Notes: generated by a model from the sequence alone, not told the origin. A stretch of DNA of 64,000 nucleotides from an uncultured Oscillospiraceae bacterium (GCA_900554535.1 USIA01000001.1:1-64000); one strand, 5' to 3'; positions 33,575 to 42,186 are shown, counted from the stretch's first letter. A program made the numbers and translations.

Positions 33575-34978
33575 GTGATCCAAATTCAGGATGTATCGTT
33601 TGAATATGAGAAAGAGCAGGGAACGCTTTCCCATATTGACCTAAATATCCAACAGGGAGAATGTGTTGTCCTTATAGGGGAGTCGGGCTGTGGCAAAACA
33701 ACAGTGACAAAACTAATCAACGGCTTAATCCCTCATTTTGTCGAGGGCGGCACTTTATCTGGCACAACGATTGTGAACGGTATGGAAGTGCCGAAAACAG
33801 AAATGTACCGTCTGGCAGAGCAGGTTGGATCTGTGTTCCAAAATCCGAAATCTCAGTTTTTCAATATTGACTCGGACAGCGAGATCACTTTCGGTCTGGA
33901 AAATGCGGGTGTCGAACCAAAGAAAATCAAAGAGCGCTATGAGGCCACTGTTTCCGCCCTGAAAATTCAATCGCTTTTGGGAAGAAATATTTTTTCCATG
34001 TCTGGCGGAGAAAAACAAAGTCTTGCGTTTGCCTCTGTATATGCCATGAACCCGTCCATTTTTGTATTGGACGAGCCGACGGCAAATCTGGATGCTGACG
34101 CGATTGACACCTTACGCCAGCAGATTATCCAGATCAAAAAAGAAGGACGGACGGTTGTTATTGCCGAACACCGCCTATATTTCCTGATGGATCTGATTGA
34201 CCGGGCAATCTTCATTCAAAAGGGGAAAATCGTTCAGATATTTTCCGGGAATGAGTTTCGCAATCTTTCGGATGAGCAGCGTATCAGGATGGGGCTTAGA
34301 AGTCTTGTCCATCCTGTGCTGGAGCTGCCTCCTGCCGATCCGTCAGGAGCGCAGGAAGGCTTATCCGTAGAAAACCTTTCCTGTGCCTTTGATAAGCAGC
34401 CGGTATTCAGCGGTCTTGGCTTTTCTGCAAAACGAGGCGAAGTGTTGGGAATTGTCGGTCATAACGGCGCAGGAAAAACGACGATGACACGCTGCCTGTG
34501 CGGGCTTTTGAAAGAAGTGAATGGAACCGTCCGGCTGGACGGGCAAACACTGAAAGCAAAACAGCGTAATAAGGCCAGTTTTTGTGTGATGCAGGATGTG
34601 AACCATCAGCTTTTTTCAGACAGCGTATGGAACGAATGTGAACTGGCGCAGCCGGATTGTCCGCCGGAGCGGATTGAAGAAATTCTCAGGTCTTTTGATT
34701 TGCTGGATTTCAAAGACCGCCATCCGATGGCCCTGTCAGGAGGTCAGAAACAGCGCCTTGCGGTGGCAACCGCTATTCTCTCCAACAAGGATGTACTTGT
34801 CTTTGATGAGCCGACCAGTGGCCTGGACTATCACCGTATGCTGGAAGTGAGCAATATGATCCGCAAGTTGAATGATGAGAATAAAATTATCATCATTGTT
34901 TCCCATGATTTTGAGTTTTTGGGCCGGACTTGTGATAAAATATTTGATATGGAGGGATGCTCCAAAGAAAGGAGGTAG
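33575..34978 (+). CDS. Fused tandem ECF ATPase (EcfA-EcfA')
   Basis: Two complete ATPase domains in one 467-residue chain. Domain 1: Walker A GESGCGKTT, signature MSGGEKQ, Walker B VLDEPTANLD. Domain 2: Walker A GHNGAGKTT, signature LSGGQKQRL, Walker B VFDEPTSGLD. Such fused CbiO-type ATPases replace the separate A1/A2 pair. GTG 33575 is preferred because AAGGAGG ends at 33566 and an in-frame GTG at 33566 lies inside it. The chain ends with an AAAGGAGG that serves araC. Confidence 0.9.
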   Translation: MIQIQDVSFEYEKEQGTLSHIDLNIQQGECVVLIGESGCGKTTVTKLINGLIPHFVEGGTLSGTTIVNGMEVPKTEMYRLAEQVGSVFQNPKSQFFNIDSDSEITFGLENAGVEPKKIKERYEATVSALKIQSLLGRNIFSMSGGEKQSLAFASVYAMNPSIFVLDEPTANLDADAIDTLRQQIIQIKKEGRTVVIAEHRLYFLMDLIDRAIFIQKGKIVQIFSGNEFRNLSDEQRIRMGLRSLVHPVLELPPADPSGAQEGLSVENLSCAFDKQPVFSGLGFSAKRGEVLGIVGHNGAGKTTMTRCLCGLLKEVNGTVRLDGQTLKAKQRNKASFCVMQDVNHQLFSDSVWNECELAQPDCPPERIEEILRSFDLLDFKDRHPMALSGGQKQRLAVATAILSNKDVLVFDEPTSGLDYHRMLEVSNMIRKLNDENKIIIIVSHDFEFLGRTCDKIFDMEGCSKERR

Positions 34979-34983
34979 CGTCT

Positions 34984-35943
34984 ATGCCGGAACTGCTCCA
35001 AGAAATGTATTACGGTCCCAATGTTCAAAACTTGATCGAGTCAGATGATTGCAAGGTAATGCGTTTAAGCGATAACTCCGGTGAAGGCATGATGACGCTC
35101 TATCATGTCTTTCCCGGTGTGTTTCTTATGTATAATGATTTCCACATGAAGGAGTGCGTTTCGGGTTTCCAGACAGATATGGACCTGCTTTGCATCGACC
35201 ACTGCCGGGAAGGGCGCATTGAGCAGGAAGTCGGCCAGAATGCCTTTAGCTATTTAGAGGCTGGCGATCTTCGGGTGGATCGCCGCATCCATCATTCGGG
35301 CAAGGTGGAGTTTCCCCTTTGCCACTACCACGGTATTTCCATTGGCTTTCAGGTGGAAACCGCGGCAAAAGAAATTCCAGCCTATATGAAGGGCTTTTCT
35401 GTTGACCTTTACGAATTACAAAATAAATATTGCAGTGACCGTACACCTTATGTCATTCCAGGAGAACCGGCCATTGAGCATATTTTTTCCGAACTTTACA
35501 ATGTGCCGGTCAAAATCAAAAAGGACTATTTCAAGATCAAAGTGCTGGAACTGCTTCTATATCTGGATGCGTTAGAGCTGTCGGGACATACAGAGGAACG
35601 TCCATATTTCTACAAGGGTCAGGTCGAAAAAATTAAGGCAATTCAATCACTTTTAACACAAGATTTGACAAAGAACTACACGCTGGAAGAACTCTCCGCA
35701 AAGTTTGATATTGCATTGACACCGATGAAAAATTGCTTTAAGTCTGTTTATGGCAGTCCGATTTTTACATACATGAGGAACTACCGAATGAACTATGCAG
35801 CGGCTTTGCTGAAATCAGATAAGTCGTTGAAGGTGGCTGATGTTGCTGGTCTTGTAGGATATGACAGTCCCAGCAAATTTACCGCTGCTTTTCATCAGAC
35901 GATGGGAAAAACGCCATTGGAATATCGGAAATCAATTATCTGA
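34984..35943 (+). CDS. AraC-family regulator, PchR/YbtA-like context
   Basis: A 319-residue transcription factor with a unique N-terminal sensing domain (about 1-220) and a C-terminal pair of helix-turn-helix motifs (YTLEELSAKFDIALTPMKNC, then VADVAGLVGYDSPSKFTAAF), ending GKTPLEYRK, the AraC signature. The genomic setting resembles siderophore-responsive regulators such as PchR and YbtA, whose ligand is the imported chelate. It likely activates both cargo units through the 32-bp repeats at 32141 and 35942. ATG 34984 follows AAAGGAGG, making it part of the ECF operon. Confidence 0.9.
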   Translation: MPELLQEMYYGPNVQNLIESDDCKVMRLSDNSGEGMMTLYHVFPGVFLMYNDFHMKECVSGFQTDMDLLCIDHCREGRIEQEVGQNAFSYLEAGDLRVDRRIHHSGKVEFPLCHYHGISIGFQVETAAKEIPAYMKGFSVDLYELQNKYCSDRTPYVIPGEPAIEHIFSELYNVPVKIKKDYFKIKVLELLLYLDALELSGHTEERPYFYKGQVEKIKAIQSLLTQDLTKNYTLEELSAKFDIALTPMKNCFKSVYGSPIFTYMRNYRMNYAAALLKSDKSLKVADVAGLVGYDSPSKFTAAFHQTMGKTPLEYRKSII

Positions 35944-35995
35944 TTGGCACAGAAAAGGCCGCGTGGAGCGGAAGAAAAAACTGAATCATGATAAA
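35942..35995 (+). promoter_or_regulatory. Cargo promoter 2 with AraC-type operator
   Basis: This is the second copy of the 32-bp element (35942-35973), starting on the araC stop codon. A GATAAA at about 35990-35995 stands at nearly the same distance from the element as TATAAT does in the first copy (16 against 18 bases). This supports a shared activator for the YbtPQ-like pair. Confidence 0.65.
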
Positions 35996-35999
35996 TTAA

Positions 36000-36031
36000 G
36001 GATGGTTAGTAGGACTTAGCCATCCTTTTTT
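36000..36031 (+). terminator. Terminator of ECF-araC operon within ABC leader
   Basis: GGATGG (36000-36005) pairs with CCATCC near 36020-36025 and is followed by six T. The predicted start site of promoter 2 falls about 36000-36003, inside the 5' arm, so transcripts from promoter 2 may escape it while read-through from araC is stopped. Confidence 0.6.
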
Positions 36032-36068
36032 CTTTACTGACCGAATAGAACGAAAGAGGTGAATTACT

Positions 36069-37850
36069 ATGAAACAACAAAAAAAGAGTTGGGTCAAAAC
36101 TCTACTTTCCTTTGCAGAACCCTGCAAGGGAAAGATGATCCTCTCGGTTTTATGCGCTATTTTTAGTGTCGCTGGTGGATTTATTCCGTTTTGGGCAGTT
36201 TATAAAATTCTGCTTCTGTTTATCAACCGTACTGCCACAGGAAACGATATTCTGTTATGGTGCTTGGTTGGCGTAGGCGGGTACCTGATCCGTGTGCTTT
36301 GTTTTGGTATCTCCACAATTTTGGCGCACATATCCGCGTATACGATACTGGAAGGTATTCGTCTAAAAATTGCAAATCGTCTAATGAAAGCCCCGCTTGG
36401 CGAGGTAATGAGACGGAGAATCGGTTATCTGAAAAACATCATCATGGATAAGGTGGAGGACTTAGAGCCGCCTTTGGCGCATGTAATTCCAGAACTGACT
36501 TCTAATCTGCTCCTGCCGCTGGCTATTTTCGTCTGGATGCTAGCAATAGACTGGCGTATGGGACTTTCGATTTTGATTGCTCCTGCGTTGGCTATGATTC
36601 CGATGTTCTTCCTTATGAAAAATTATAACAGCCAGTATGCAGCCTACATGGAGGCAAATAACCATGTCAACAACATTATTATCGAGTATGTAGAGGGCAT
36701 TGAGGTTGTTAAGGCGTTCAACCAAAGTACCAGTTCCTACGAAAAGTTTGTAGGCGCTGTGAAGTCCTTTAAGGATTTTACTCTCAACTGGTTCAAAAGC
36801 ACATGGAAAACCATGAATTTAATGATGGCGATTATGCCGACTACCTTGCTTGGGGTACTCCCTGTTGGTTTGCTGCTGGTGCGTGGTGGAAGTATTACTC
36901 CCGCTGAACTTGCAATGGGAATTATCCTCTCACTTAGTATTGTGGGGCCACTGATGAAAGCTACGACCTTTATCAACGAAGCAAAATCTATGGAGTATGC
37001 GGTTGAAGCAGCAAATAAGCTTTTGAATCTTCCAAATTTGCCGGATTCCGGGGAATTTGTTCCAATCAATCATACCGATATTGTCTTGCAGGATGTGTCC
37101 TTTTCTTATGACGGTACAACACAAAATGAAGTGTTGCATGGTATCAGCTTAAATATGCCACAGGGGAGTTTCACTGCACTGGTCGGACCGTCTGGAGGAG
37201 GAAAATCAACGGTGGCTCGCCTGATTGCACGGTTTTGGGATGTAACTGGTGGCAGCATCTCCATTGGCGGCAAAAATATAAAAGAGCTTTCAATTCACCA
37301 GCTTTCTGAATTGGTCAGCTTCGTGACACAGGACAATTTCCTGTTCAACTGCTCGCTCAAAGAGAACATCCGCCTGGGTAATCCAAATGCTACGGATGAG
37401 GAAGTATATGCCGCCGCAAAAGCGGCTTGCTGCGATGATTTCATTGCTCGGCTGGAAAAAGGATATGATACCCCTGCCGGTGATGCCGGCAAGCGGCTAT
37501 CTGGCGGAGAAAAGCAACGAATTGCTATTGCGAGAGCAATCTTGAAAAATGCGCCTATTGTGATTTTGGATGAGGCAACTGCCTTCACTGACCCGCAGAA
37601 TGAAGATAAAATCCAGAAATCCATCATGGCCCTTTCCAAAGGAAAGACCCTGCTGGTGATTGCACATCGTCTGTCTACCATTCAAAACGCAGATCAGATT
37701 GTTGTTCTGAAAAAAGGGCAGATTGTTGACTGCGGAAAGCAGGGGGAACTCTTGGAACGCTGCCCGCTTTATGCAGATATGTGGCAGGCGCATATTGGCG
37801 CAAAGAACTGGTCTGTGGGCGAGAAAAAGGAGGTGGCTGGTAATGTTTAA
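36069..37850 (+). CDS. YbtP-like ABC transporter (membrane + ATPase fusion)
   Basis: A 593-residue half-transporter of the exporter fold with five or six helices to about residue 310 and a C-terminal ATPase. Walker A GPSGGGKST, signature LSGGEKQRIA, Walker B ILDEATAFTDPQNE, H-loop IAHRLSTI. The ATAFTDPxNE variant is typical of the YbtP/IrtA group, which imports ferric siderophores although its fold is that of exporters. It pairs with the next gene by an 8-bp overlap. An importer of a metallophore made by others is the best reading; drug export remains possible. Confidence 0.85.
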   Translation: MKQQKKSWVKTLLSFAEPCKGKMILSVLCAIFSVAGGFIPFWAVYKILLLFINRTATGNDILLWCLVGVGGYLIRVLCFGISTILAHISAYTILEGIRLKIANRLMKAPLGEVMRRRIGYLKNIIMDKVEDLEPPLAHVIPELTSNLLLPLAIFVWMLAIDWRMGLSILIAPALAMIPMFFLMKNYNSQYAAYMEANNHVNNIIIEYVEGIEVVKAFNQSTSSYEKFVGAVKSFKDFTLNWFKSTWKTMNLMMAIMPTTLLGVLPVGLLLVRGGSITPAELAMGIILSLSIVGPLMKATTFINEAKSMEYAVEAANKLLNLPNLPDSGEFVPINHTDIVLQDVSFSYDGTTQNEVLHGISLNMPQGSFTALVGPSGGGKSTVARLIARFWDVTGGSISIGGKNIKELSIHQLSELVSFVTQDNFLFNCSLKENIRLGNPNATDEEVYAAAKAACCDDFIARLEKGYDTPAGDAGKRLSGGEKQRIAIARAILKNAPIVILDEATAFTDPQNEDKIQKSIMALSKGKTLLVIAHRLSTIQNADQIVVLKKGQIVDCGKQGELLERCPLYADMWQAHIGAKNWSVGEKKEVAGNV

Positions 37851-39591
37851 GTCAATGAAACGCATTATTCGATGGGCTGGCAAGTACAGAGGTCGTCTTT
37901 ATCTTGGCTCTGTATTCTCTTTTTTCAGTAGTTTATCTACAGCCATCCCGACAATGGCTGCTGCTTATGCGCTGGATAAATCTATTCAGGCATATTGGGC
38001 GCATACCACAATTGACGCTTCTTTGATCTGGAAAATGCTGTGGATTATTGTTGGCTCTATTGCGTTGAATTTCCTGTTTTCTTATCTACGGGCAATTTTG
38101 CAGGAAAGTATCGGCTATGAAGTTGCCGCAGGACAACGCATCCACTTGGGGGACGTTCTGAAACGGGTTCCCCTTGGGTACTTTTCACAGAACAGTGTCG
38201 GTGACATTCTGGCCGGAGTTACCACGGAATTATCTACTTTGGAATTACAGGGCATGAAAATGGTGGATGTCATCATCAACGGTTATGCAAAATTTATTGC
38301 CATCGTTTTATGCCTGATCTTCTTCAGCCCTGTTGCGGCGGTTATTTCCATTGTCGGCGTTGCTCTTTCGGCGCTGGCTTTGCAGGGGATTAGCAGACAC
38401 AGTGAAAAAACCGCTGCAACAACCCATAAAGCAATGGAAGATATGTCCGGCGCAGCGATTGAATACATCCGGGGGCTTTCCATTGTGAAGTCCTTTGGAC
38501 AGGAAGGTGCTTCTATTGAGAATTTTCGTAATGCCAGTAAGGAATTGAAAGATATTCACATCAAGGTAGAAAAGGGCTATACACCATATAACTGCCTACA
38601 CCTGTTTGTGTTGAAGCTGGCATCTATGGGGATCGTCTTGGTATGCGCGTGGCAAGCATTGCAAGGGCAAATGAGTATATCTGTTTTTCTGATGTTTGTT
38701 CTTTTCTCCTTTGTTCTTTTTGGCAGCGTGGAAAATATCAATGATGCTGCGCACACTCTTGGGGTTATTGATTCTGCCATGAACAAGTTGGAAGCATTAG
38801 AGAATGTAAACTATATCGACCAGGATGGCACCGATATAAAACCGGCAACCTATGATATTGAGTTTAGGGATGTTTCTTTCGGATATGACAGCCGGATTGT
38901 TCTGCATGACCTGAACTTCAAAATTCCGCAAAATAGCACAACGGCCATCGTGGGGCCATCTGGCAGCGGAAAATCTACGCTGTGTAACCTGATTGCCCGT
39001 TTCTATGATGTGAACAGCGGAACGATTACCATTGGTGGAACGGATATTCGCCGATTTACCTGCGATAGCTTGCTAAAAAATATCAGTATGGTTTTTCAGA
39101 ATGTCTATTTGTTCCGGGATACCATCAAGAATAACATTAAATTCGGCAGCCCGGACGCTACGGATGAACAGATTATCGCCGCCGCAAAAGCAGCCCGCTG
39201 TCACGACTTCATAATGGCTTTGCCGGACGGTTATGACACAGTGATTGGTGAAGGGGGTTCTTCGCTTTCCGGCGGTGAAAAGCAAAGAATTTCTATCGCC
39301 AGGGCGATGCTCAAGGATGCTCCCATTGTTATCTTGGATGAGGCAACCGCAAGTATTGATCCAGAGAATGAGCATTTGATCCAAGAAGCGATTTCTGCTC
39401 TAACACACGGTAAAACTATTATTACGATTGCCCATCGTCTGGCCACGATTGAGAACGCCGACCAAATCCTTGTGATTGATGGCGGAACTGTAGCTCAGAG
39501 GGGTACGCATAAGGAACTGCTGCAACAGGAAGGGACTTATAAAAAGTTCATCCAGATCCGCGAACAAGCCGAAGGCTGGCGAATACAGTAA
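37843..39591 (+). CDS. YbtQ-like ABC transporter (membrane + ATPase fusion)
   Basis: Partner half-transporter, 582 residues from ATG 37843, which has AAAGGAGGTGG upstream; the longer frame to 37723 only overlaps the previous gene. Walker A GPSGSGKST, signature LSGGEKQRIS, Walker B ILDEATASIDPENE, H-loop IAHRLATI are all canonical, so both ATP sites of the heterodimer should work. This differs from the host pair at 6167-9816, where one site is degenerate. Confidence 0.88.
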   Translation: MFKSMKRIIRWAGKYRGRLYLGSVFSFFSSLSTAIPTMAAAYALDKSIQAYWAHTTIDASLIWKMLWIIVGSIALNFLFSYLRAILQESIGYEVAAGQRIHLGDVLKRVPLGYFSQNSVGDILAGVTTELSTLELQGMKMVDVIINGYAKFIAIVLCLIFFSPVAAVISIVGVALSALALQGISRHSEKTAATTHKAMEDMSGAAIEYIRGLSIVKSFGQEGASIENFRNASKELKDIHIKVEKGYTPYNCLHLFVLKLASMGIVLVCAWQALQGQMSISVFLMFVLFSFVLFGSVENINDAAHTLGVIDSAMNKLEALENVNYIDQDGTDIKPATYDIEFRDVSFGYDSRIVLHDLNFKIPQNSTTAIVGPSGSGKSTLCNLIARFYDVNSGTITIGGTDIRRFTCDSLLKNISMVFQNVYLFRDTIKNNIKFGSPDATDEQIIAAAKAARCHDFIMALPDGYDTVIGEGGSSLSGGEKQRISIARAMLKDAPIVILDEATASIDPENEHLIQEAISALTHGKTIITIAHRLATIENADQILVIDGGTVAQRGTHKELLQQEGTYKKFIQIREQAEGWRIQ

Positions 39592-39602
39592 GGGAGGTCT
39601 TG

Positions 39603-39974
39603 ATGAAACTTCATGCGTCCGGGGAGGACTACCTGGAAACCATCCTTGTTCTCCAAAAGAAACTCGGTATGGTACGCTCCGTAGATGTGGCCCGGCACAT
39701 GGAGGTGTCAAAGCCCAGCGTGTGCCATGCAGTGGCTACCTTGCGGGACGGCGGCTTTCTTATGATGGACGAAGATCACTTTCTCCATCTGACCGATGTG
39801 GGCCGGGAAGTGGCGGAGCAGATCTACGAAAAGCACCGCTTCTTTACCGACCGGCTGATCGAGGCCGGCGTAGACCCGGAAACGGCGGAAAGGGACGCCT
39901 GCCGGATGGAGCATGTCATCAGCCAGGAGTCCTTCGAGCGTCTGCGCGATGCCTATAAAACCAAAAAGGAATGA
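39603..39974 (+). CDS. DtxR/MntR-family metal regulator (element copy)
   Basis: A 123-residue regulator with the same layout as the host gene at 5515-5904: winged helix (SKPSVCHAVATLRDGG) and metal-site segments EDYLE, YEKH and DACRMEHVISQESF. Roughly half the residues are identical over 110 positions. It starts 12 bp after the ABC pair and is probably co-transcribed. It is clearly more GC-rich than the ABC genes before it, hinting at a different origin. It lacks an SH3-like domain. It likely provides metal-dependent repression of the cargo, possibly also affecting the host regulon. Confidence 0.9.
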   Translation: MKLHASGEDYLETILVLQKKLGMVRSVDVARHMEVSKPSVCHAVATLRDGGFLMMDEDHFLHLTDVGREVAEQIYEKHRFFTDRLIEAGVDPETAERDACRMEHVISQESFERLRDAYKTKKE

Positions 39975-40004
39975 TCCGCCCGCATAGCAAACGGGTAAAA
40001 CAGT

Positions 40005-40037
40005 AACGCGGCCGGGCACATCGAACCCGGCCGCGTT
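40005..40037. terminator. Bidirectional terminator, DtxR / XRE
   Basis: A perfect 12-bp GC-rich stem (40005-40016 with 40026-40037) lies between the convergent genes; its right arm overlaps the XRE stop codon. Confidence 0.8.
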
Positions 40038-40365
40038 ATTCGTCTTTTTGAAATGCTTCCGCCTGTTTGCAAAGCGCAATATATTTTTCAATTTCCGCCT
40101 CACTTTTCCCGGCAAAGAAGTCTACAACTGTTTTTGAAACCGTCTGATTTACCATGTCTGGAAAAATGGCAGCATCCACGCTGATATTTAACTCTTTGGC
40201 GACAAGAGCCACCGTTTCAAATTTGGGGTTACTCTGGCAGGTTTCCAAATCTATGATTGTACGGGCGTTCATATTGAGCCGTTCAGCCAATTTTCTCTGT
40301 GTCAAATGCTGCCGCTTACGTTCTGACCGCACTTTCCATGCAAACAAGTCAAGAGGATTGTTCAC
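40036..40365 (-). CDS. XRE-family HTH repressor
   Basis: A 109-residue protein with a Cro/CI-type helix-turn-helix at about 15-70 (LTQRKLAERLNMNARTIIDL as core) and a C-terminal helical part. Its location, divergent from the sigma-like, HTH, TnpW and recombinase genes, suggests that it represses excision and transfer, as such regulators do in Tn916-type elements. Palindromes in its upstream region are likely operators. Confidence 0.88.
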   Translation of the reverse strand: MNNPLDLFAWKVRSERKRQHLTQRKLAERLNMNARTIIDLETCQSNPKFETVALVAKELNISVDAAIFPDMVNQTVSKTVVDFFAGKSEAEIEKYIALCKQAEAFQKDE

Positions 40366-40573
40366 TATACATCACCTCTACCTCATTGTAGGGTGTGCTA
40401 TCGCTCATATAAATAACCATATAACTCATATTGTGTGAGTTATAGCTCATAATTTGAAGCAAAGAGCTATATGGATAAGAGTATCAAAATAAAGGAGCGC
40501 AAAATAAAATGGGGCTTACCGCCCACTCGAAAAGCCCTAACACCAATTAAAAAAATATTCAAATAACGTAGGG
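40366..40573. promoter_or_regulatory. Operator-like dyads upstream of XRE gene
   Basis: ATAACTCA at 40421-40428 faces TGAGTTAT at 40436-40443 around a 7-bp spacer, and partial copies (GCTCATATAAATAAC, GAGCTATAT) lie on both sides, the pattern of a repressor operator cluster. A 13-codon frame starting near 40510 with AAAGGAG upstream may be a leader peptide. I see no other gene up to the sigma-like gene. Confidence 0.5.
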
Positions 40574-40613
40574 GCGAGCCATACTCATAGAAGTGAGTTG
40601 TGGCTCGCTTTTT
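40574..40613 (+). terminator. Terminator upstream of sigma-like gene
   Basis: GCGAGCCA at about 40574 pairs with TGGCTCGC ending near 40608, extended by ACTCA/TGAGT, followed by five T. It would stop transcripts starting at the XRE operator region before the sigma-like gene, possibly as an attenuator. Confidence 0.75.
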
Positions 40614-40738
40614 ATATACTTCAATTCACATCCGATAAAGCCCCGCATTTTGACAACCTACGATTGGGTATCGGATGCCGTTCTCCGCCTCGTTTTGCTC
40701 CGGCCTATAAACCCGAACAGAACGAAAGGAACAATTCT

Positions 40739-41287
40739 ATGAACGGCAGGAAAAATTTTCATACCAATCTTAAAAATCAGCCAAATGAACCCGTTGGTGA
40801 ACGAGTAGTGAGCGAAAGGGGAAGAAAAGAGCTGCCTCCCAGCACGAGGGTAGGTGAAAACTTGAAACTAAACCGCTACTACGAACACAAGCAGCACGCC
40901 TTTGACAGCTATTGCAAAAAGGTGTTGAAATGCGAGGCATGTAACGGCTATCGGCAGATCAGCCGTCATCAAAAACGTTTTGCATCTTTGGAAGAACTGT
41001 CCGAGGCAGATGTGGCCCAGCTTGCAGTTTACGATCGTTACTCATGGGAGTATACGGCTTTTCCCGTGGGAAATGCTGTTGTGCTAATCGAGAACGACCG
41101 ATTGGCCACAGCACTTCTACGGCTGTCACCAAAAGACCGGGAAATTTTTATGATGCACTGGTTTCTATGGATGACAGACGAACAGATAGCAAAGTGCATG
41201 GGCATGGCCAGAAGAACGGTCAATACTCGCAGGTATAAAGCCTATCGGCTGCTGAAAAAGCTGATGGGAGGTGAAGCGGATGACTAA
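40739..41287 (+). CDS. Sigma-70-like conjugative-element regulator
   Basis: A 182-residue protein ending in a sigma region-4-like helix-turn-helix (LSPKDREIFMMHWFLWMTDE, then AKCMGMARRTVNTRRYKAYR). The N-terminal half is element-specific with a CEACNGYR segment. Related proteins in Tn916-like elements (Orf7 type) help switch on transfer. ATG 40739 has GAAAGGAA upstream; the frame upstream of it is unsupported. It overlaps the next gene by 8 bp. Confidence 0.85.
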   Translation: MNGRKNFHTNLKNQPNEPVGERVVSERGRKELPPSTRVGENLKLNRYYEHKQHAFDSYCKKVLKCEACNGYRQISRHQKRFASLEELSEADVAQLAVYDRYSWEYTAFPVGNAVVLIENDRLATALLRLSPKDREIFMMHWFLWMTDEQIAKCMGMARRTVNTRRYKAYRLLKKLMGGEADD

Positions 41288-41522
41288 ATCTGCGCACACA
41301 CGGGCATCGCTGCTTCCTTACCCGATAATCGCTGCCGCTGTTGCAGGAGACGCCGAAGCAGTGAGCCGGGTAGTCCGGCATTATTCTAGCTACATTGCTG
41401 CACTGTCAACTCGGACGAGCTATGGCTCTGACGGCTATCCTCGTCTGCAAGTTGATGAAGAACTGCGCAATCGTCTGGAAGCAAAACTGATAATTGCTAT
41501 CCTTGATTTTGACTTAACCTGA
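41280..41522 (+). CDS. Helix-turn-helix element protein (Orf8-like)
   Basis: An 80-residue protein with PYPIIAAAVAGDAEAVSRVV and a C-terminal LEAKLIIAILDFDL, typical of the small HTH_16 protein that follows the sigma-like gene in Tn916-type regulation modules. The function is not settled. ATG 41280 is inside the end of the previous gene, preceded by GGAGGTG. Confidence 0.82.
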   Translation: MTKSAHTRASLLPYPIIAAAVAGDAEAVSRVVRHYSSYIAALSTRTSYGSDGYPRLQVDEELRNRLEAKLIIAILDFDLT

Positions 41523-41602
41523 TTCAACGTAGGCATCGTGTGCTGTTCCCCTTTCCATACGGTGCCTTTTCTAGTTCTTTGACAAAGAAAGCCCGCAGGA
41601 CA

Positions 41603-41758
41603 ATGGCGGTGCATCATAGAGCAAACGGATACGTTGCTGTCTGTATCGAGCCGGACGGTAGGTGCGCCACGATGCTTTTCTCTGAAAAGTGGAGCGATCA
41701 CCACCACGCCGCAATGCAAGCGCGGCTGCTTGCGGGCCATGACATACAGGCAGGCTGA
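41603..41758 (+). CDS. Possible small protein, unrecognised
   Basis: A 51-codon frame from ATG 41603 (open further upstream to 41540) encodes a His-rich product with KWSDHHHAAMQARLLAG. The ribosome site (GCAGGA) is weak and I know no homologue. It is listed because its position in the regulation module is otherwise empty. Confidence 0.3.
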   Translation: MAVHHRANGYVAVCIEPDGRCATMLFSEKWSDHHHAAMQARLLAGHDIQAG

Positions 41759-41802
41759 TACTCCCTTACCGTCAAAGTCCGAGCGTTCAGAGCGTCGCAG
41801 GC

Positions 41803-41882
41803 AATGAGTAGGGCTGCATGAGGAATGCAGGGGTGAGATTCCCGTGGGTTGCTGCCAGCAGCCATCCGTTGGCTCATTTTTT
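41803..41882 (+). ncRNA. Candidate structured RNA upstream of tnpW
   Basis: An outer stem AATGAG (41803-41808) with CTCATT (41873-41878) can enclose a perfect hairpin CTGCAT/ATGCAG (41814-41830), a GGG/CCC hairpin around 41831-41843 and a GGTTGC/GCAGCC hairpin around 41847-41863. A run of six T follows. The compact multibranch with a U-tract suggests an RNA element or a leader terminator of the tnpW-recombinase unit. No named family is recognised. Confidence 0.4.
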
Positions 41883-41908
41883 GATTTTTAAGAAAGGGGA
41901 TTTTTACG

Positions 41909-42088
41909 ATGCAAGCGAAAAAGACAAACCCTGAAAAAACAAAAAATCCAGAGATGCTTACTCTGGATTCGACTTATCGTATTGGCAATCGCTCCTTTAT
42001 CGTTGAGCCGGTGTTCAAAGAAGAAAGCTCCCAGACCTTAGGAGAAGTTCTTCTCCGGCTGATGAAATCCGAAAGCGAAAAATTATAA
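41909..42088 (+). CDS. TnpW-family transposon-encoded protein
   Basis: A 59-residue protein with the TnpW core STYRIGNRSFIVEPVF followed by TLGEVLLRLM. TnpW lies just upstream of the recombinase in Tn4451-like and related elements; its role is unknown, perhaps accessory to recombination. The ATG at 41909 follows AAGGGGA. It is too short for usual gene-calling thresholds. Confidence 0.85.
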   Translation: MQAKKTNPEKTKNPEMLTLDSTYRIGNRSFIVEPVFKEESSQTLGEVLLRLMKSESEKL

Positions 42089-42186
42089 TGACCTTTCGGG
42101 AGGCAGCGGACAGAGAAAGCGGATTGTGTTATAATATAGGTGTACAAGTGAATTTGCTATTCGACTGTCCCAAGAAAGGAGCGAGT

